A stretch of DNA of 64,000 bases from Elizabethkingia sp. YR214 (GCF_003058195.1 NZ_QBUH01000003.1:248001-312000); one strand, 5' to 3'; counted from the first letter of the stretch, positions 1-8,921 are shown. Numbers and translations are program-made. The notes: generated by a model from the letters alone, not told the origin.

Positions 1-285
1 TACAATCATATCTTCTATAATAAGGTATTTCCTGTAAATCCGGAGAATGGCAATCCCGATAATTTTGTTGTGGATATCTTCTATAGTAATCAGATTACAG
101 TCATCCTCATCCAGTTCAGCAGAAAGTATTTCAGCAAAGTTTTCACTCCACTCCGTCGCAGACGTGGCCCTCCCGGACATAATTTCGGAGTGCGAAATAT
201 AGCTGTTCGTTCTGTGTTCTATAAAGAAATTAACAGCTTCTTCTTTTCTTTTGTTTTTATCCTGATGTCTGATGAAGACTTCCAT
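1..285 (-). CDS. GNAT-like acetyltransferase, N-terminal part (runs off the window)
   Basis: An open frame of 95 codons starts with ATG at 285 and continues past the window's left edge without a stop. An in-frame TGA lies six codons upstream (301-303), which fixes the start. The protein begins MEVFIRHQDK. Near its visible end it has a stretch (GIAILRIYRKYLIIEDMIV) that matches the beta4 strand pattern of GNAT N-acetyltransferases, where the EDhyxV segment precedes the acetyl-CoA loop. The catalytic and CoA-binding part lies outside the window, so the substrate cannot be told. The fold assignment is an inference from this one segment. Confidence 0.6.
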   Translation of the reverse strand, partial: MEVFIRHQDKNKRKEEAVNFFIEHRTNSYISHSEIMSGRATSATEWSENFAEILSAELDEDDCNLITIEDIHNKIIGIAILRIYRKYLIIEDMIV

Positions 286-365
286 TCTTTTATTTTTTGT
301 TCATCTACAATAGTCAATTTTATGCCAATTCTGGCTTGTTAATCTATTAACATGGTTAGTGTTTG

Positions 366-1406
366 TTATAATTTTCCGGAATCGACATCTTTAATAAACT
401 TAATAACCCCAGTCATAAATACTTTCTGATCATCCCACATGGCAAGGTGACTGCCATTAGGACAATACAGATAGCTTCCTTTTTGTACCAGTTTACTTTG
501 TTCTTCCATGGCTTTAGGATCCATTGTGTCGTACTTAGCGCCAATCATTAACGTTGGTGTTGCAATTTCATGAAGCCTGTTTTTAATATCCCATTTAGCC
601 AATCTTGCGTCAGTGCTCATCCCAAGTTCGCTAGGTCCCTGCATAAGGGTATATACAGTACTGTTCACATGTTTCAGGGAACGGTTCAAAGCATCCGGCC
701 ATTCCGGAAGCCGGCAGATGTGTTGCGCATAATAATTGGGAAACAGTAATTCTGTATAGCGTGGATTGGCGTAGTCTTTTTTAGCTTCAATGGCACGAAC
801 TTCTGCCAGTACTTCAGGTTTCATTTGTTTAGCTAAAACCTCGGCATATTTCACATATTCCGGTGCACTGGCCATCATATTGGATACGAGCAATCCTTTT
901 AGGTTTTTCTGATATTTCAAGGCATATTCCATAGCCAGAATTCCACCCCAGGAATTCCCCAGAACATAGAAATTGTCTTTATCTGCATTAATAGCTTTAC
1001 GTACCTGTTCAACTTCATCTACAAAACGGTCGATATTCCACAGGCTGTTGTCTGTAGGCTGATCGCTGTAATAAGAGCCCAGTTGATCGTATTCGTAAAA
1101 CTCGAAACCTTCCCGCTGAAAGAAAGTCTCGAAGCATTCCATGTATTCATGAGTCATCGCCGGACCGCCATGCAATAACAAAACTTTTATTTTAGGATTC
1201 GTTCCGAAGCGTTTGGTCCAGACTTTAAAGTTACCAACAGGAGTGGTAATCGGAATCATCTTTACGCCGCCGGCTTCTACAGAATCTTTATAATTAAAAT
1301 AATCGGCAGTGGAAACAACGGTAGGCGCTGATTCTTTTTGCTTGCAGGATGCTATAAACATTGCAATGCTTAGTAGCAAGATAAAAATTCGTATGTTATT
1401 TTTCAT
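366..1406 (-). CDS. Proline iminopeptidase-like alpha/beta hydrolase, lipoprotein
   Basis: This 346-aa alpha/beta hydrolase of the S33 (prolyl aminopeptidase) type has a lipoprotein signal ending at Cys21, so it is probably anchored in a membrane facing the periplasm. Visible motifs are the oxyanion motif HGGP (79-82), the nucleophile elbow GNSWGG with Ser152, an Asp in the YDTMDP segment and a late GSH histidine. Together these complete a Ser-Asp-His triad. Family members release N-terminal proline or other residues from small peptides. It is the last gene of a closely spaced minus-strand run (3884 to 366). The exact substrate is not determined by the sequence. Confidence 0.8.
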   Translation of the reverse strand: MKNNIRIFILLLSIAMFIASCKQKESAPTVVSTADYFNYKDSVEAGGVKMIPITTPVGNFKVWTKRFGTNPKIKVLLLHGGPAMTHEYMECFETFFQREGFEFYEYDQLGSYYSDQPTDNSLWNIDRFVDEVEQVRKAINADKDNFYVLGNSWGGILAMEYALKYQKNLKGLLVSNMMASAPEYVKYAEVLAKQMKPEVLAEVRAIEAKKDYANPRYTELLFPNYYAQHICRLPEWPDALNRSLKHVNSTVYTLMQGPSELGMSTDARLAKWDIKNRLHEIATPTLMIGAKYDTMDPKAMEEQSKLVQKGSYLYCPNGSHLAMWDDQKVFMTGVIKFIKDVDSGKL

Positions 1407-1434
1407 TTTAAAAAGAGTGATTGGATGGTGTGTT

Positions 1435-1935
1435 TTACTGGTCTTTATAAATATTCCAGAAGTTGTAGTCTGTCATTGGTGCATCGGTTATGCCTATGCA
1501 ACGCCCCATTGTTACAATTTGTCCGCGGTGGTAGGTTCCGTGGATAATAACATGTTGTATATATTCGTATTTAGAAAAATCGCACTGAAACCACTGAGAT
1601 TCGATTTTTACATTTTTCGCCAGATCTTCTTCTGTAAGGCCATCAACATAATCTGCCAGCTTTTGCGAGTTATTCCTGATAGCACTGAATATTTCTTCTC
1701 TTCTGGATAGTGCTGCGGTAGCCGCAAAGTCGAATTCGTTTTTTTCAGAGATATGGCTCCACCAATATTCCTGCGTTTGCCATATGTGATGCAATGTCTT
1801 CAGAATAGTAGGAAAACTGGATGGTGTTTCCTGATTCAGTTGTTCATCAGATTTGGCAGAAAGCCAATCCAGATATTTATCAACTACCCAATTGTTGTAC
1901 TGAACGGATTTTGAGATTAAGGTTTTTAGGCTCAT
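1435..1935 (-). CDS. DinB family protein
   Basis: A 166-aa four-helix DinB/YfiT-type protein. Histidines in TLHHIWQ (about 49-50) and HGTYHRGQ (about 131-135) are spaced as in the metal-binding three-His site of the family. Members are metal-dependent enzymes, often thiol transferases, or of unknown role, and many are damage- or stress-linked. The substrate here is unknown. It begins two bases before the stop of the preceding gene (1938), so it is probably cotranscribed and translationally coupled with it. Confidence 0.8.
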   Translation of the reverse strand: MSLKTLISKSVQYNNWVVDKYLDWLSAKSDEQLNQETPSSFPTILKTLHHIWQTQEYWWSHISEKNEFDFAATAALSRREEIFSAIRNNSQKLADYVDGLTEEDLAKNVKIESQWFQCDFSKYEYIQHVIIHGTYHRGQIVTMGRCIGITDAPMTDYNFWNIYKDQ

Positions 1936-1937
1936 GA

Positions 1938-2459
1938 CTATGGATTTTTAGTTAGTTTTAGTTCAGGCTTATCACGTCCTACAAAGCGTCCTTTTCCAAG
2001 AAGGAAGTTGATGGCTTTAGCTACATTGTTGTCAATGCTTTGCTCTGTTTTCAGGTAGGAGATGTATTTTATAATTTCGTTTCTGGAAGAAGGACGGAGC
2101 TGATTGAAAACATTCAGTGCTTCCGGATTTTCTTTCAGTGCTGACAATAGTTTAGGGTGTGCCTCAATTTTCCTTTCTTCATAATCGACTTCTATGCTTA
2201 TATCCAGTATTTCACCAATTCTTTTGGGTGAATTTTTCAGCATGGTCGTATTGATGTACAGCCGCCATTCGCCACTGTATTTTACCAGAGTTTGTATATA
2301 GTCTACATCGTTTACTGTACCTTTTATAGGAATTTTACCTTTGTACTTTTCCGAATGTTTTAGCATAGCTTCCAGTACAAGGGGAGGCAGAAATACAAAA
2401 GGATTGATCCCGATAATTTCGAGTTGGGCAGTAAAGTTATGTTGTTCTGTTGGTGTCAT
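1938..2459 (-). CDS. DUF1905 / YdeI-OmpD-associated family protein
   Basis: A 173-aa protein with two parts. The N-terminal beta-rich DUF1905 part (about 8-95) includes the GTVNDVDYIQTLVKYSGEWRL-type segment. The C-terminal helical part (about 105-160) has the RPSSRNEIIKYISYLKTEQ pattern of YdeI/OmpD-associated proteins. Its biochemical role is not known; members of this family have been linked to peptide/bacteriocin resistance. It lies 12 bp downstream of another YdeI-family gene, suggesting the two work in one operon. Confidence 0.75.
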   Translation of the reverse strand: MTPTEQHNFTAQLEIIGINPFVFLPPLVLEAMLKHSEKYKGKIPIKGTVNDVDYIQTLVKYSGEWRLYINTTMLKNSPKRIGEILDISIEVDYEERKIEAHPKLLSALKENPEALNVFNQLRPSSRNEIIKYISYLKTEQSIDNNVAKAINFLLGKGRFVGRDKPELKLTKNP

Positions 2460-2471
2460 TTGTAGTCTGTA

Positions 2472-3029
2472 TTATCTCAGTCTTTTTTGCTGTTCGCTTT
2501 CTTGTATTACCTTATCCAAACGGGATAGCTGTGTTTTTTCCTGTTTGGCACTCATAATCCAGTGTATGATTACTTTTTTATAAGAAGGAGCTTGTGTTGT
2601 GAAAAAATCCCAGGCAATTTTATTTTTCCGAAATTGTGTTTCAAAATCGGGATGAAGGGGGACAGGTTCTTTCTCGTGAGAATATATTCTGGATTTATTT
2701 TCGGTACGAAGACTAAATGCTTTTAGGCCGGCTTCCTTCATCAAGCCCTGATCAGAAAGATCCTCAACTTTTTTTATATTGATAGCACTCCAGATACTGT
2801 CTTTTTTTCGGGGGGTAAAACGAATCGTATAGCTTTCCTCATTCACGGATTTTCTTACACCATCTATCCATCCGAAACAAAGTGCCTGATCAACAGACTC
2901 CGACCAGCTCATAGAAGGTTTTTTGCTGTTCACTTTATAAAAACCTACCAAAAGCTCTGCCTCTGTCAGATGGTTGTCTTCTAACCAAGTTCTAAAATCG
3001 GATTGTGTACTGAAAAACTGAGGCTTCAT
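2472..3029 (-). CDS. YdeI/OmpD-associated family protein (bacteriocin-protection type)
   Basis: A 185-aa protein with the family signatures WLEDNHLTEAELLVGFYK near the N terminus, SWSESVDQALCFGWIDG (about 60-76), RFTPRKKDSIWSAIN (about 90-104), and a C-terminal AKQEKTQLSRLDKVI helix. This architecture is the YdeI/OmpD-associated (Pfam OmdA-type) family. E. coli YdeI has been linked to polymyxin resistance and OmpD; the mechanism is unclear. It is likely cytoplasmic because no signal peptide is visible. It is cotranscribed with the neighbouring family member at 1938-2459. Confidence 0.8.
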   Translation of the reverse strand: MKPQFFSTQSDFRTWLEDNHLTEAELLVGFYKVNSKKPSMSWSESVDQALCFGWIDGVRKSVNEESYTIRFTPRKKDSIWSAINIKKVEDLSDQGLMKEAGLKAFSLRTENKSRIYSHEKEPVPLHPDFETQFRKNKIAWDFFTTQAPSYKKVIIHWIMSAKQEKTQLSRLDKVIQESEQQKRLR

Positions 3030-3043
3030 TGTTAGTAAGTATA

Positions 3044-3427
3044 TTATAGTTCAAAATGCCTGTTATGACTCGTATTTTCTGGGTTTATCAGTGATTTGTT
3101 GCAATAGGTAGCGGTCTCGAAATCGTTGATGCTGATGGACAGAAAGGAAATATCAGGAAGTAAGACGGCTAGTTTTGTAATAATTTGTTTCGAAAGATCG
3201 GCCTTTTGTTCTGTAGTCCGCCCTTCCATGATGTATCCGAAAATGTGGATAAAATCTTTCTTGCTCTCTGCCAGCTTATAATACTGGAAAGGTTGTATTC
3301 TCACTTTTATGTCGTTGGGCGCAAATAGACCTGTTTCTTCAGCTGCTTCATAAACGCTATTCATAATCTCGTCAGGTGAAACCTGCTGGATAACATCTTG
3401 TGAGCAGTCTATAATAAAATTGGGCAT
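3044..3427 (-). CDS. 5-carboxymethyl-2-hydroxymuconate isomerase-like tautomerase
   Basis: A 127-aa protein of the CHMI branch of the tautomerase superfamily. It starts Met-Pro-Asn-Phe, so Pro2 becomes the catalytic N-terminal proline after methionine removal. The typical DIKVRIQPFQYYKLAESKKDFIHIF segment follows in the middle. CHMI acts in homoprotocatechuate degradation, but no other gene of that pathway is nearby, so the real substrate is open. The gene is embedded in the compact minus-strand run between an NTF2-like gene and the YdeI pair. Confidence 0.75.
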   Translation of the reverse strand: MPNFIIDCSQDVIQQVSPDEIMNSVYEAAEETGLFAPNDIKVRIQPFQYYKLAESKKDFIHIFGYIMEGRTTEQKADLSKQIITKLAVLLPDISFLSISINDFETATYCNKSLINPENTSHNRHFEL

Positions 3428-3437
3428 GGTACTTTAA

Positions 3438-3884
3438 TTAATTTGTTTGTCTTTTGGAATCATTGTACTGCCACAGGACATTGATTATTTTCCATGTGCC
3501 ATTGAGTTTTACAAGGTGCATGTAATCGATCCATTCATCTGCAAAAAGCTTAATGGAAGCTGTTCTTTCGGAAACATCGAGTAGTTTTATGTCTTTTCGG
3601 GGAGACGCCGGAAATTTATCACCGTTTTTGTTATAGCTTTCCGCAAGCAATACCATGGATTCTGTATTGGTTTCCCGGACATAATCTTTACCTGTCGCTT
3701 TGTTTTTCCAGAAAGTACGCTTTACCATTCTGGGATGTAAAGCACGCTCCATTCTGGCGGGATTTGGTGCATGTTGCGATTCTATATAATCAAGAGCGGC
3801 TTGTCTTATAGCAAGTGTATCTTGTTTTGTCTGCGCAGAAACAAATAGAGAAAAGAACAGAATACAAATAACAGAATATCTCAT
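3438..3884 (-). CDS. Secreted NTF2-like protein (putative lumazine-binding family)
   Basis: A 148-aa protein with a signal peptide (MRYSVICILFFSLFVSAQ) and a mature SnoaL/NTF2-like fold. The ALDYIESQHAPNPARMERALHP segment, the LLAES...DV-strand region and the terminal LVKLNGTWKIINVLWQ segment match the Lumazine_bd_2/DUF4440-like pattern. These proteins form a small cone-shaped pocket; most have no known ligand. It is the first gene of the tightly spaced run that ends at 366 and is probably periplasmic. Confidence 0.7.
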   Translation of the reverse strand: MRYSVICILFFSLFVSAQTKQDTLAIRQAALDYIESQHAPNPARMERALHPRMVKRTFWKNKATGKDYVRETNTESMVLLAESYNKNGDKFPASPRKDIKLLDVSERTASIKLFADEWIDYMHLVKLNGTWKIINVLWQYNDSKRQTN

Positions 3885-4020
3885 ATCATTAAATATTGGT
3901 TTGGTGTATAGGTAATCTGATGATTTGAAGTTAACTGATTGAACCTCTGTCTAAAATTAATGAAAAAAAGAGAATGTAAAATATATTTTAGGCGATTTTG
4001 TGTTAAAGCAATTATTGTTG

Positions 4021-4203
4021 TTATTTCTTCTTCGCGTTTTTTACCAGAAAGAAAATGCTGGCGAAAAACACTGTAGCATAGATAGGCGCCAATGCCGGTT
4101 TTTCAAATTTGAATGTTTGAAAATCAAATTGTTTATATAATGTAAAACCCAGAATAATGGCTATAATCGCAAAAATAATAGATGTTGTTTTTTTGTTTTC
4201 CAT
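4021..4203 (-). CDS. Small membrane protein with two predicted TM helices
   Basis: A 60-aa protein not recognised as a named family. It has a charged N terminus, a hydrophobic helix (SIIFAIIAIILGFTLY), a short polar loop, and a second helix (ALAPIYATVFFASIFFLV) followed by a KNAKKK tail, which suggests cytoplasmic ends. It lies 15 bp after the stop of the downstream-reading Nudix gene (4219) on the same strand, so it is probably cotranscribed. No function can be assigned. Confidence 0.6.
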   Translation of the reverse strand: MENKKTTSIIFAIIAIILGFTLYKQFDFQTFKFEKPALAPIYATVFFASIFFLVKNAKKK

Positions 4204-4218
4204 ACGTTGAAGATTATG

Positions 4219-4617
4219 TTAATCCAGTAAGCCTTTATCTTTCAGGTTATCAAAAATTAATTTGTCAACTTCAGATATCTTGTCTTTGTCCGAATATTTC
4301 AGCCATTTCATTTCTTCAATTTCAGAGCTCACTTTTAGTTCTCCGGAATATTCAGCAGCGTAGCAAGTCATCTTCACAATTGTGCCTTCTTCATGTCCAT
4401 GTGCCTGAGCTTCAAAAGTACCAATATAATTGAGTGTTTTGTTATCTATTGTTACACTCAGTTCTTCATTTATTTCGCGGATCAGTGCCTGTTCGTCAGT
4501 TTCTCCGGTTTCTCTTTTTCCGCCAGGAAGATAATATTTGTCTTTTCCGAAGCTTTTGGTAGAGAGAATAGATTTCTCTTTTAATTCTATCCAGGCAAGT
4601 TTGTCAATTATTTTCAT
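4219..4617 (-). CDS. Nudix hydrolase
   Basis: A 132-aa single-domain Nudix protein. The Nudix box is present as GGKRETGETDEQALIREINEEL, with the RE...EE metal-binding residues intact; the usual Gly after EEx is Ser here. It hydrolyses a nucleoside diphosphate linked to another moiety (X). The LPGGKRETGE context is typical of NTP- or ADP-ribose-cleaving housecleaning enzymes, but the substrate cannot be fixed. It is followed at 15 bp by a small membrane protein gene. Confidence 0.85.
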   Translation of the reverse strand: MKIIDKLAWIELKEKSILSTKSFGKDKYYLPGGKRETGETDEQALIREINEELSVTIDNKTLNYIGTFEAQAHGHEEGTIVKMTCYAAEYSGELKVSSEIEEMKWLKYSDKDKISEVDKLIFDNLKDKGLLD

Positions 4618-4660
4618 TTTTCTATTGATATAGTTGTTTGTATTTTATCGTTATTTGCTC

Positions 4661-5956
4661 TTACTTTTTTCCAAGAAAATAGTTATTACTCTTTTCATCT
4701 TTTTTTAAGGTGTAGGCTTTATTTATTTTGATCGTCCAGCCTTCACCTTCAATCAGTTCATCGTTTATTTTTACAGGAGCGCTTACCGATATTTTGTCCC
4801 AGTTAGGGCTCATTAATGCACCTTTTGTAACCTCCAGAATACCCCAATTGTCGGTAACTCTTATTTGTGGATAAACGGTTCCCTTATCTTCAATCGGGAT
4901 TATATTTCTTGGATCAAAAGAAACATTCATTTTCTCAAATTTTATTTCGAGATGTGGCTGCTCTATGAATTTGCTTTTATACCCGGCGATCAGTTTTTTT
5001 ATTTTTTCATCTCTTACTTTTTCTTCCAAAAAAATTGCTGTCCCGTTGTAGTTGCTGGCTATTTTTTCAACACTTGCTTTTAAGTTATTGGGTATTTTTA
5101 TACCAAAATCCTGAATAAAGAAATCTGTAAGGTTGGTGTCGCCTTTAATTTTTTGGTTCCAGTATTTATCTTTTTGACTAAGTAAATAACCATAAACAGG
5201 GATAGTGCTGTAGGCAAATGAGCGAACATAAGTAGGGTTTTTAAGAAATGCATTGGTGGTCGCCACAAAATGTTCTTTTGTCTGCGCTTTGTTTCTTCCG
5301 CTTATCATAAATCCGGTATACTCGGCAAGACCTTCATTCAGTTCCAGTTGATTTTCAATTGTGGCAGATTCCGGGAAAAGAGAATTTCTGTATTTTCTGA
5401 AGATAAGCGCATTGGTCAGATGCTCTTTCTGTTCTTTTTTTGAATCGGAAAGCACAGCTTTTGTAAGGGCTTCTAATTCTAAACGAAGGTATATTCTCCC
5501 ATCTTTCTGGTCTAGATGGTTGCTTTCTTTATTGTTTTGGGTAAAGCCTAATGCAGATTGGGCTTTGTGGAAAAGTTCGTGCGCCAGTAGGTTTATGCGG
5601 TTGTTTTTATTTTCAGACAATGGCAGCATAATCATAGCCCAGTTTTTGCCATTCCACATTAGGGAAGTATTGGCTATATTAATATTGTCGGGTAATTTGC
5701 CAACGTAGATATTGCCTTGTTTTGTCAAGCTATTTTGGGTGTCCGGCTCGTTGCTGTATAATTGTCTGGTTTTGGGTTCTACCAACAAAATTCCGCCATA
5801 CAGATCCTTGTTCCATAGCTTGATGTTTTGCTGAGCAGCAGTTTTAATTTCTTCAAAATAATTGGAAATACTATTTAAATCCGGGGTTTCAGCTTTTTGG
5901 GCAGATATTGTTGAAATCTTGATTAAGAGTAAAAATGCTAAAAATATTTTTTTCAT
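4661..5956 (-). CDS. Secreted putative metallopeptidase with HExxH motif
   Basis: A 431-aa protein with a signal peptide (MKKIFLAFLLLIKISTISAQ). It carries His126-Glu127-Leu-Phe-His130 in a LLAHELFHKAQ context and, about 80 residues later, NEGLAEYTG with Glu208. This is the arrangement of gluzincin-type zinc peptidases (HExxH plus a distant Glu). The C-terminal 110 residues are beta-rich and unrecognised. It was not matched to a named family, and peptidase activity is an inference from the motif. It is monocistronic, probably periplasmic or outer-membrane associated. Confidence 0.6.
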   Translation of the reverse strand: MKKIFLAFLLLIKISTISAQKAETPDLNSISNYFEEIKTAAQQNIKLWNKDLYGGILLVEPKTRQLYSNEPDTQNSLTKQGNIYVGKLPDNINIANTSLMWNGKNWAMIMLPLSENKNNRINLLAHELFHKAQSALGFTQNNKESNHLDQKDGRIYLRLELEALTKAVLSDSKKEQKEHLTNALIFRKYRNSLFPESATIENQLELNEGLAEYTGFMISGRNKAQTKEHFVATTNAFLKNPTYVRSFAYSTIPVYGYLLSQKDKYWNQKIKGDTNLTDFFIQDFGIKIPNNLKASVEKIASNYNGTAIFLEEKVRDEKIKKLIAGYKSKFIEQPHLEIKFEKMNVSFDPRNIIPIEDKGTVYPQIRVTDNWGILEVTKGALMSPNWDKISVSAPVKINDELIEGEGWTIKINKAYTLKKDEKSNNYFLGKK

Positions 5957-6120
5957 GGAGGTTTAGTTTTAACCTGTATTTAGATGTAAAGTCTAAATTT
6001 AAGCATTATATTGGGATTATGTTTATGAAATATATTATAATCGATTGATTTTGTTTAGAAAAGAATAAGTGATCAGTGTTTGATTGTTTATGCTTTTTAT
6101 AACTGGTGTTGGTATTTTTC

Positions 6121-6819
6121 TTAGCCACGATAGCCTGCTCCGGCTCTTCTTACTTCATATTGGTTGCAGCAATATATTTCCTGTACTGTAGTTGTTTCAT
6201 CAGTTTCCAGATCCATATATTCCTGTTTGTTAGTCACTTTTTTATATTTCTCTTTTGGGGCGGCAAAGCATAGCATTGTCCCAAAACCACTTTGTCCGTA
6301 AACACTGTAATCACCGTACATACAGCCATAACAATTTTTAAAATAATACTTTCCTCCAAATTGACTATAGATATCGTCCAGTGCGGTTTCTGTCAGATCA
6401 CCAGTACCGGTATAAAGTTTTCCTTCTATGGTCAAAGAAATTGAAATTTTCTCTTCTTCAATTCCGCCGTCTGGTTCCGCATTGCCAAGTATGTATTCAA
6501 TTTTCAGATCTGAATAAAATTCTGTATCCGTTGTTTTGTCTATAATCAGCTGTGAAATAAGAATCTCAAAAGTACAGTTGCAAAGTTCTTCTCTGACTGT
6601 TTCTGAGTTATAAACGGATGTTTTGCTCCATGTAAACCTTTGCAGTTGCTGCTCGGTATATTTTGATTTATCATCGACAGACAGGTCGGAAAATTCGGAA
6701 CCCGAAAATTTAACACCGTAAATTTCGGTATATAAATTTTTAAAATCATTTTCAACAATTACAGCTGTTGTTCCTGAATTGTCAGTATATGTTCCACTGT
6801 ATTTTGTTCGTTCTGTCAT
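6121..6819 (-). CDS. Unknown protein, possibly DUF6304-like
   Basis: A 232-aa soluble protein with no signal peptide, rich in Cys, Tyr and acidic residues. Notable segments are ENDFKNLYTEIYGVKFSGSEFSDL near the N terminus, SQFGGKYYFKNCYGCMYGDYSVYGQSGFG with a CxxC-like pair in the C-terminal third, and the ending RRAGAGYRG. It resembles, from memory, the DUF6304 group, which is often found beside effector/immunity loci; this link is weak. It lies 9 bp downstream of a GLPGLI gene on the same strand. Function unknown. Confidence 0.5.
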   Translation of the reverse strand: MTERTKYSGTYTDNSGTTAVIVENDFKNLYTEIYGVKFSGSEFSDLSVDDKSKYTEQQLQRFTWSKTSVYNSETVREELCNCTFEILISQLIIDKTTDTEFYSDLKIEYILGNAEPDGGIEEEKISISLTIEGKLYTGTGDLTETALDDIYSQFGGKYYFKNCYGCMYGDYSVYGQSGFGTMLCFAAPKEKYKKVTNKQEYMDLETDETTTVQEIYCCNQYEVRRAGAGYRG

Positions 6820-6828
6820 TGTGCTGTG

Positions 6829-7680
6829 CTACTGAATTCTTTCAATAGTATTCTCGTCGTTAAAGCTTTTTTGTTTTTGCAACTGAATGTTCCGGAAGGT
6901 TTCTCTGGATTCTGGTGCTATGGTTGTTTCCATACTTTGAAGAGCTCCGACCGCATTGTTAACGAAATTCTTTTTGGCCTCACGTAAGCCCGCCATAGTT
7001 GTTATGCTAGCATTCTCATACCTGCGTTTTTCGATAGTAAGCTTCTTTCCTTTCAGTTTATTGCCTGATACAGATTTTACCAACTCGAAATCATAATCTC
7101 CACTCTCGTCGGATATTTTGATAATTAATCCTGGTAATCCGGTAAATTTATAGGGACCATAAGCAAGCGGAATATCCGTGGTATACCATGCTGTCCAGTT
7201 TCTTCCGTTGTAGTTGACTTCAGCTTTTCTGCAGTTGAATGATTGTATTGTTTTTGACTCGTCCACAAGTTTCCAGTTGTTGATTACAGGCTCTTTGTAA
7301 CCTAATAATGACATCCCGGCTCTTTCAAAATACTGAGTATTCTGATTGGTTTGTAATATTGTATACTGAAATTTTGTCTTTGGAAAAGATTTTCCTCTAA
7401 AGTCTGTATTTAGATTCCCTCCCACAGTTGCTTTTTGAAACTCACTTTGAAATGTTGAATCAAATTTCATCGATTTCTCACTAATGAAAAACGCACGATC
7501 CTTCAGCACCTGCAAAGAGAATAGTTCTTCGAATACCTGATCGGGAGCCGATTTATATAATTTTGCTTTCAGGGAATAGGTAAAGTCAGCGATAAGCGTG
7601 TCTTTTTTCTCTGCCTGAGAATAAAATAAAGTAAATAAAAAGAAGAGTAGAAATGTCGAAATTTTCTTAGCGTTATTCAT
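6829..7680 (-). CDS. GLPGLI family protein
   Basis: A Bacteroidota-specific secreted protein (GLPGLI, Porph_ging type). The signature YKFTGLPGLIIKISDESGDYDFEL is present, together with the conserved upstream NCRKAEVNYNGRNWTAWYTTDIP segment. I chose the ATG at 7680 (MNNAKKISTFLLFFLFTLFYSQ, a clean signal peptide, 283 aa) over an ATG ten codons upstream, which would put extra residues before it. The molecular role of the family is unknown; members are usually exported and often sit near TonB-dependent receptors, which is not the case here. Confidence 0.85.
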   Translation of the reverse strand: MNNAKKISTFLLFFLFTLFYSQAEKKDTLIADFTYSLKAKLYKSAPDQVFEELFSLQVLKDRAFFISEKSMKFDSTFQSEFQKATVGGNLNTDFRGKSFPKTKFQYTILQTNQNTQYFERAGMSLLGYKEPVINNWKLVDESKTIQSFNCRKAEVNYNGRNWTAWYTTDIPLAYGPYKFTGLPGLIIKISDESGDYDFELVKSVSGNKLKGKKLTIEKRRYENASITTMAGLREAKKNFVNNAVGALQSMETTIAPESRETFRNIQLQKQKSFNDENTIERIQ

Positions 7681-7785
7681 GGCGTTTGGTGTAAAAAGTA
7701 AAAATAACATTTATTCTTAGACTTACGAGCCCATACGATGAATATTTCCCTAAAACTAGATCTATTTTTATTGTTTTAGTGTTTT

Positions 7786-8457
7786 TTAGGCAGAACAAAC
7801 TTCAAATCTATCTATTGCAGTTAGATACCATTTATTATTTATTTTGGCTATGTAGAAAATAAAAGTTTCTTGATTTTTACCAATTAAAGTGACTTTATGA
7901 CTTTTACGCTCTATTTCTTCAAATAATTTAATTTCTTTTTCATTCCAAATGGTTTCTTCCGTAAGCTTATTTTCATTTATTGCAATTGTGGATAAAAATT
8001 TTTCGTTAGTCGTCATATCAACATAAATTCCGGAAGGCTTATTCCAGCTTTCAGTTTCACAGCTAAAGACAGGAGAACCAGTTTCATTTATCAGATATTG
8101 CGTTTCAAAATTTGTGTCATACGGTAAATATTCTGGAACAGGCTCATTGAATGAAATTTGTTTTGCTATAGAGATATTATCAGCGATGCCTCTGGCAAAC
8201 AGAAATGTAAGGCCGTAATCTTTGTGTATTAGGCTGTTTAAGGTATTTTCATCTTTCTTTTGATAGGCCTTAACGATTTTTATTATAGCATCGTTTATTT
8301 CATTTTCTTTCGTAGTCGATTTAATTTCTGTAGAAATTGAGTTTTCAGTATTTGTATTTTCAACCGAAATTTTATTTTCGACTTTTTCATTTTTCTGACC
8401 GCAAGAAAATGTTAGATAGCTTAAAAAGACAATAAATGTTATGCTTTTATTTTTCAA
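7786..8457 (-). CDS. Lipoprotein of unknown function
   Basis: A 223-aa protein starting MKNKSITFIVFLSYLTFSCGQ, a clear lipoprotein signal with the lipidated Cys at 19. A low-complexity Asn/Thr/Glu/Ser-rich linker follows (about 20-55). Then comes a globular part with AIIKIVKAYQKKDENTLNSLIHKDYGLTFL, reminiscent of NTF2-like domains, and a C-terminal FIFYIAKINNKWYLTAIDRFE strand region that also fits that fold. No named family is recognised. It starts one base after the stop of the upstream 98-aa gene, suggesting coupling. Confidence 0.65.
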   Translation of the reverse strand: MKNKSITFIVFLSYLTFSCGQKNEKVENKISVENTNTENSISTEIKSTTKENEINDAIIKIVKAYQKKDENTLNSLIHKDYGLTFLFARGIADNISIAKQISFNEPVPEYLPYDTNFETQYLINETGSPVFSCETESWNKPSGIYVDMTTNEKFLSTIAINENKLTEETIWNEKEIKLFEEIERKSHKVTLIGKNQETFIFYIAKINNKWYLTAIDRFEVCSA

Positions 8458-8458
8458 T

Positions 8459-8755
8459 TTACTTTTTATTATTTTTCAATTCGCTTTCATGTTGAATCCC
8501 ATTTGCATTAATTCTGCAATTCCATTTGCAAATCGGAAATAATCCCGTCTTATTTAGCTCTACAGTTCCACTGGCTACTAAATTGTCAACAGCGCCATTT
8601 TCATCTGTATCATCCATATAAATGTCAATTTCTTTGCCCGGGAATAATAAAACTTCTTGCCCGCTATAGTCCAATTTAATGTCCTGCTGGGAAAGCAAAA
8701 CCAAATCGCTTTCAATAAGTTCGTTAAAGTCAACTTGAATTCTGGCGGGTTTCAT
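8459..8755 (-). CDS. Small acidic protein of unknown function
   Basis: A 98-aa soluble protein, not recognised. It starts MKPARIQVDFNEL, is rich in acidic residues, has a central LLFPGKEIDIYMDD segment that looks like a beta hairpin, and carries a CKWNC pair near the C terminus. It is directly upstream of, and almost abutting, the lipoprotein gene ending at 7786, so the pair is probably one operon. Size and setting resemble orphan immunity-type genes, but nothing in the sequence proves this. Confidence 0.55.
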   Translation of the reverse strand: MKPARIQVDFNELIESDLVLLSQQDIKLDYSGQEVLLFPGKEIDIYMDDTDENGAVDNLVASGTVELNKTGLFPICKWNCRINANGIQHESELKNNKK

Positions 8756-8831
8756 CTCAATTTGTATACTGTTTTTGCTTTACCTATTTGCTATAGAAAC
8801 AAATATAAATAAAAGTTGAACGATGAAAAAT

Positions 8832-8882
8832 GGCTGGTTCCGGCTAATTTATATGGATTCAAGCACGAGCGTGACGTTCGCG
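8832..8882. repeat. Intergenic palindromic repeat element, copy 1
   Basis: Two blocks, GGCTGGTTCCGGCTAATTTA (8832-8851) and AGCACGAGCGTGACGTTCGCG (8862-8882), recur at 10913-10985. The second block holds a short inverted repeat around CGAGCGTGACGTTCG. The element lies just after the 3' end of the TPR gene. Confidence 0.7.
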
Positions 8883-8921
8883 TTAGCGAGGAGATTTGCC
8901 TGCTGTTGTTCATGATGTATG

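Noticed and set aside
70-342. 90-codon plus-strand frame at the left edge
   Set aside because: It lies antisense to the GNAT-like fragment, which has a plausible family pattern and a defined start.
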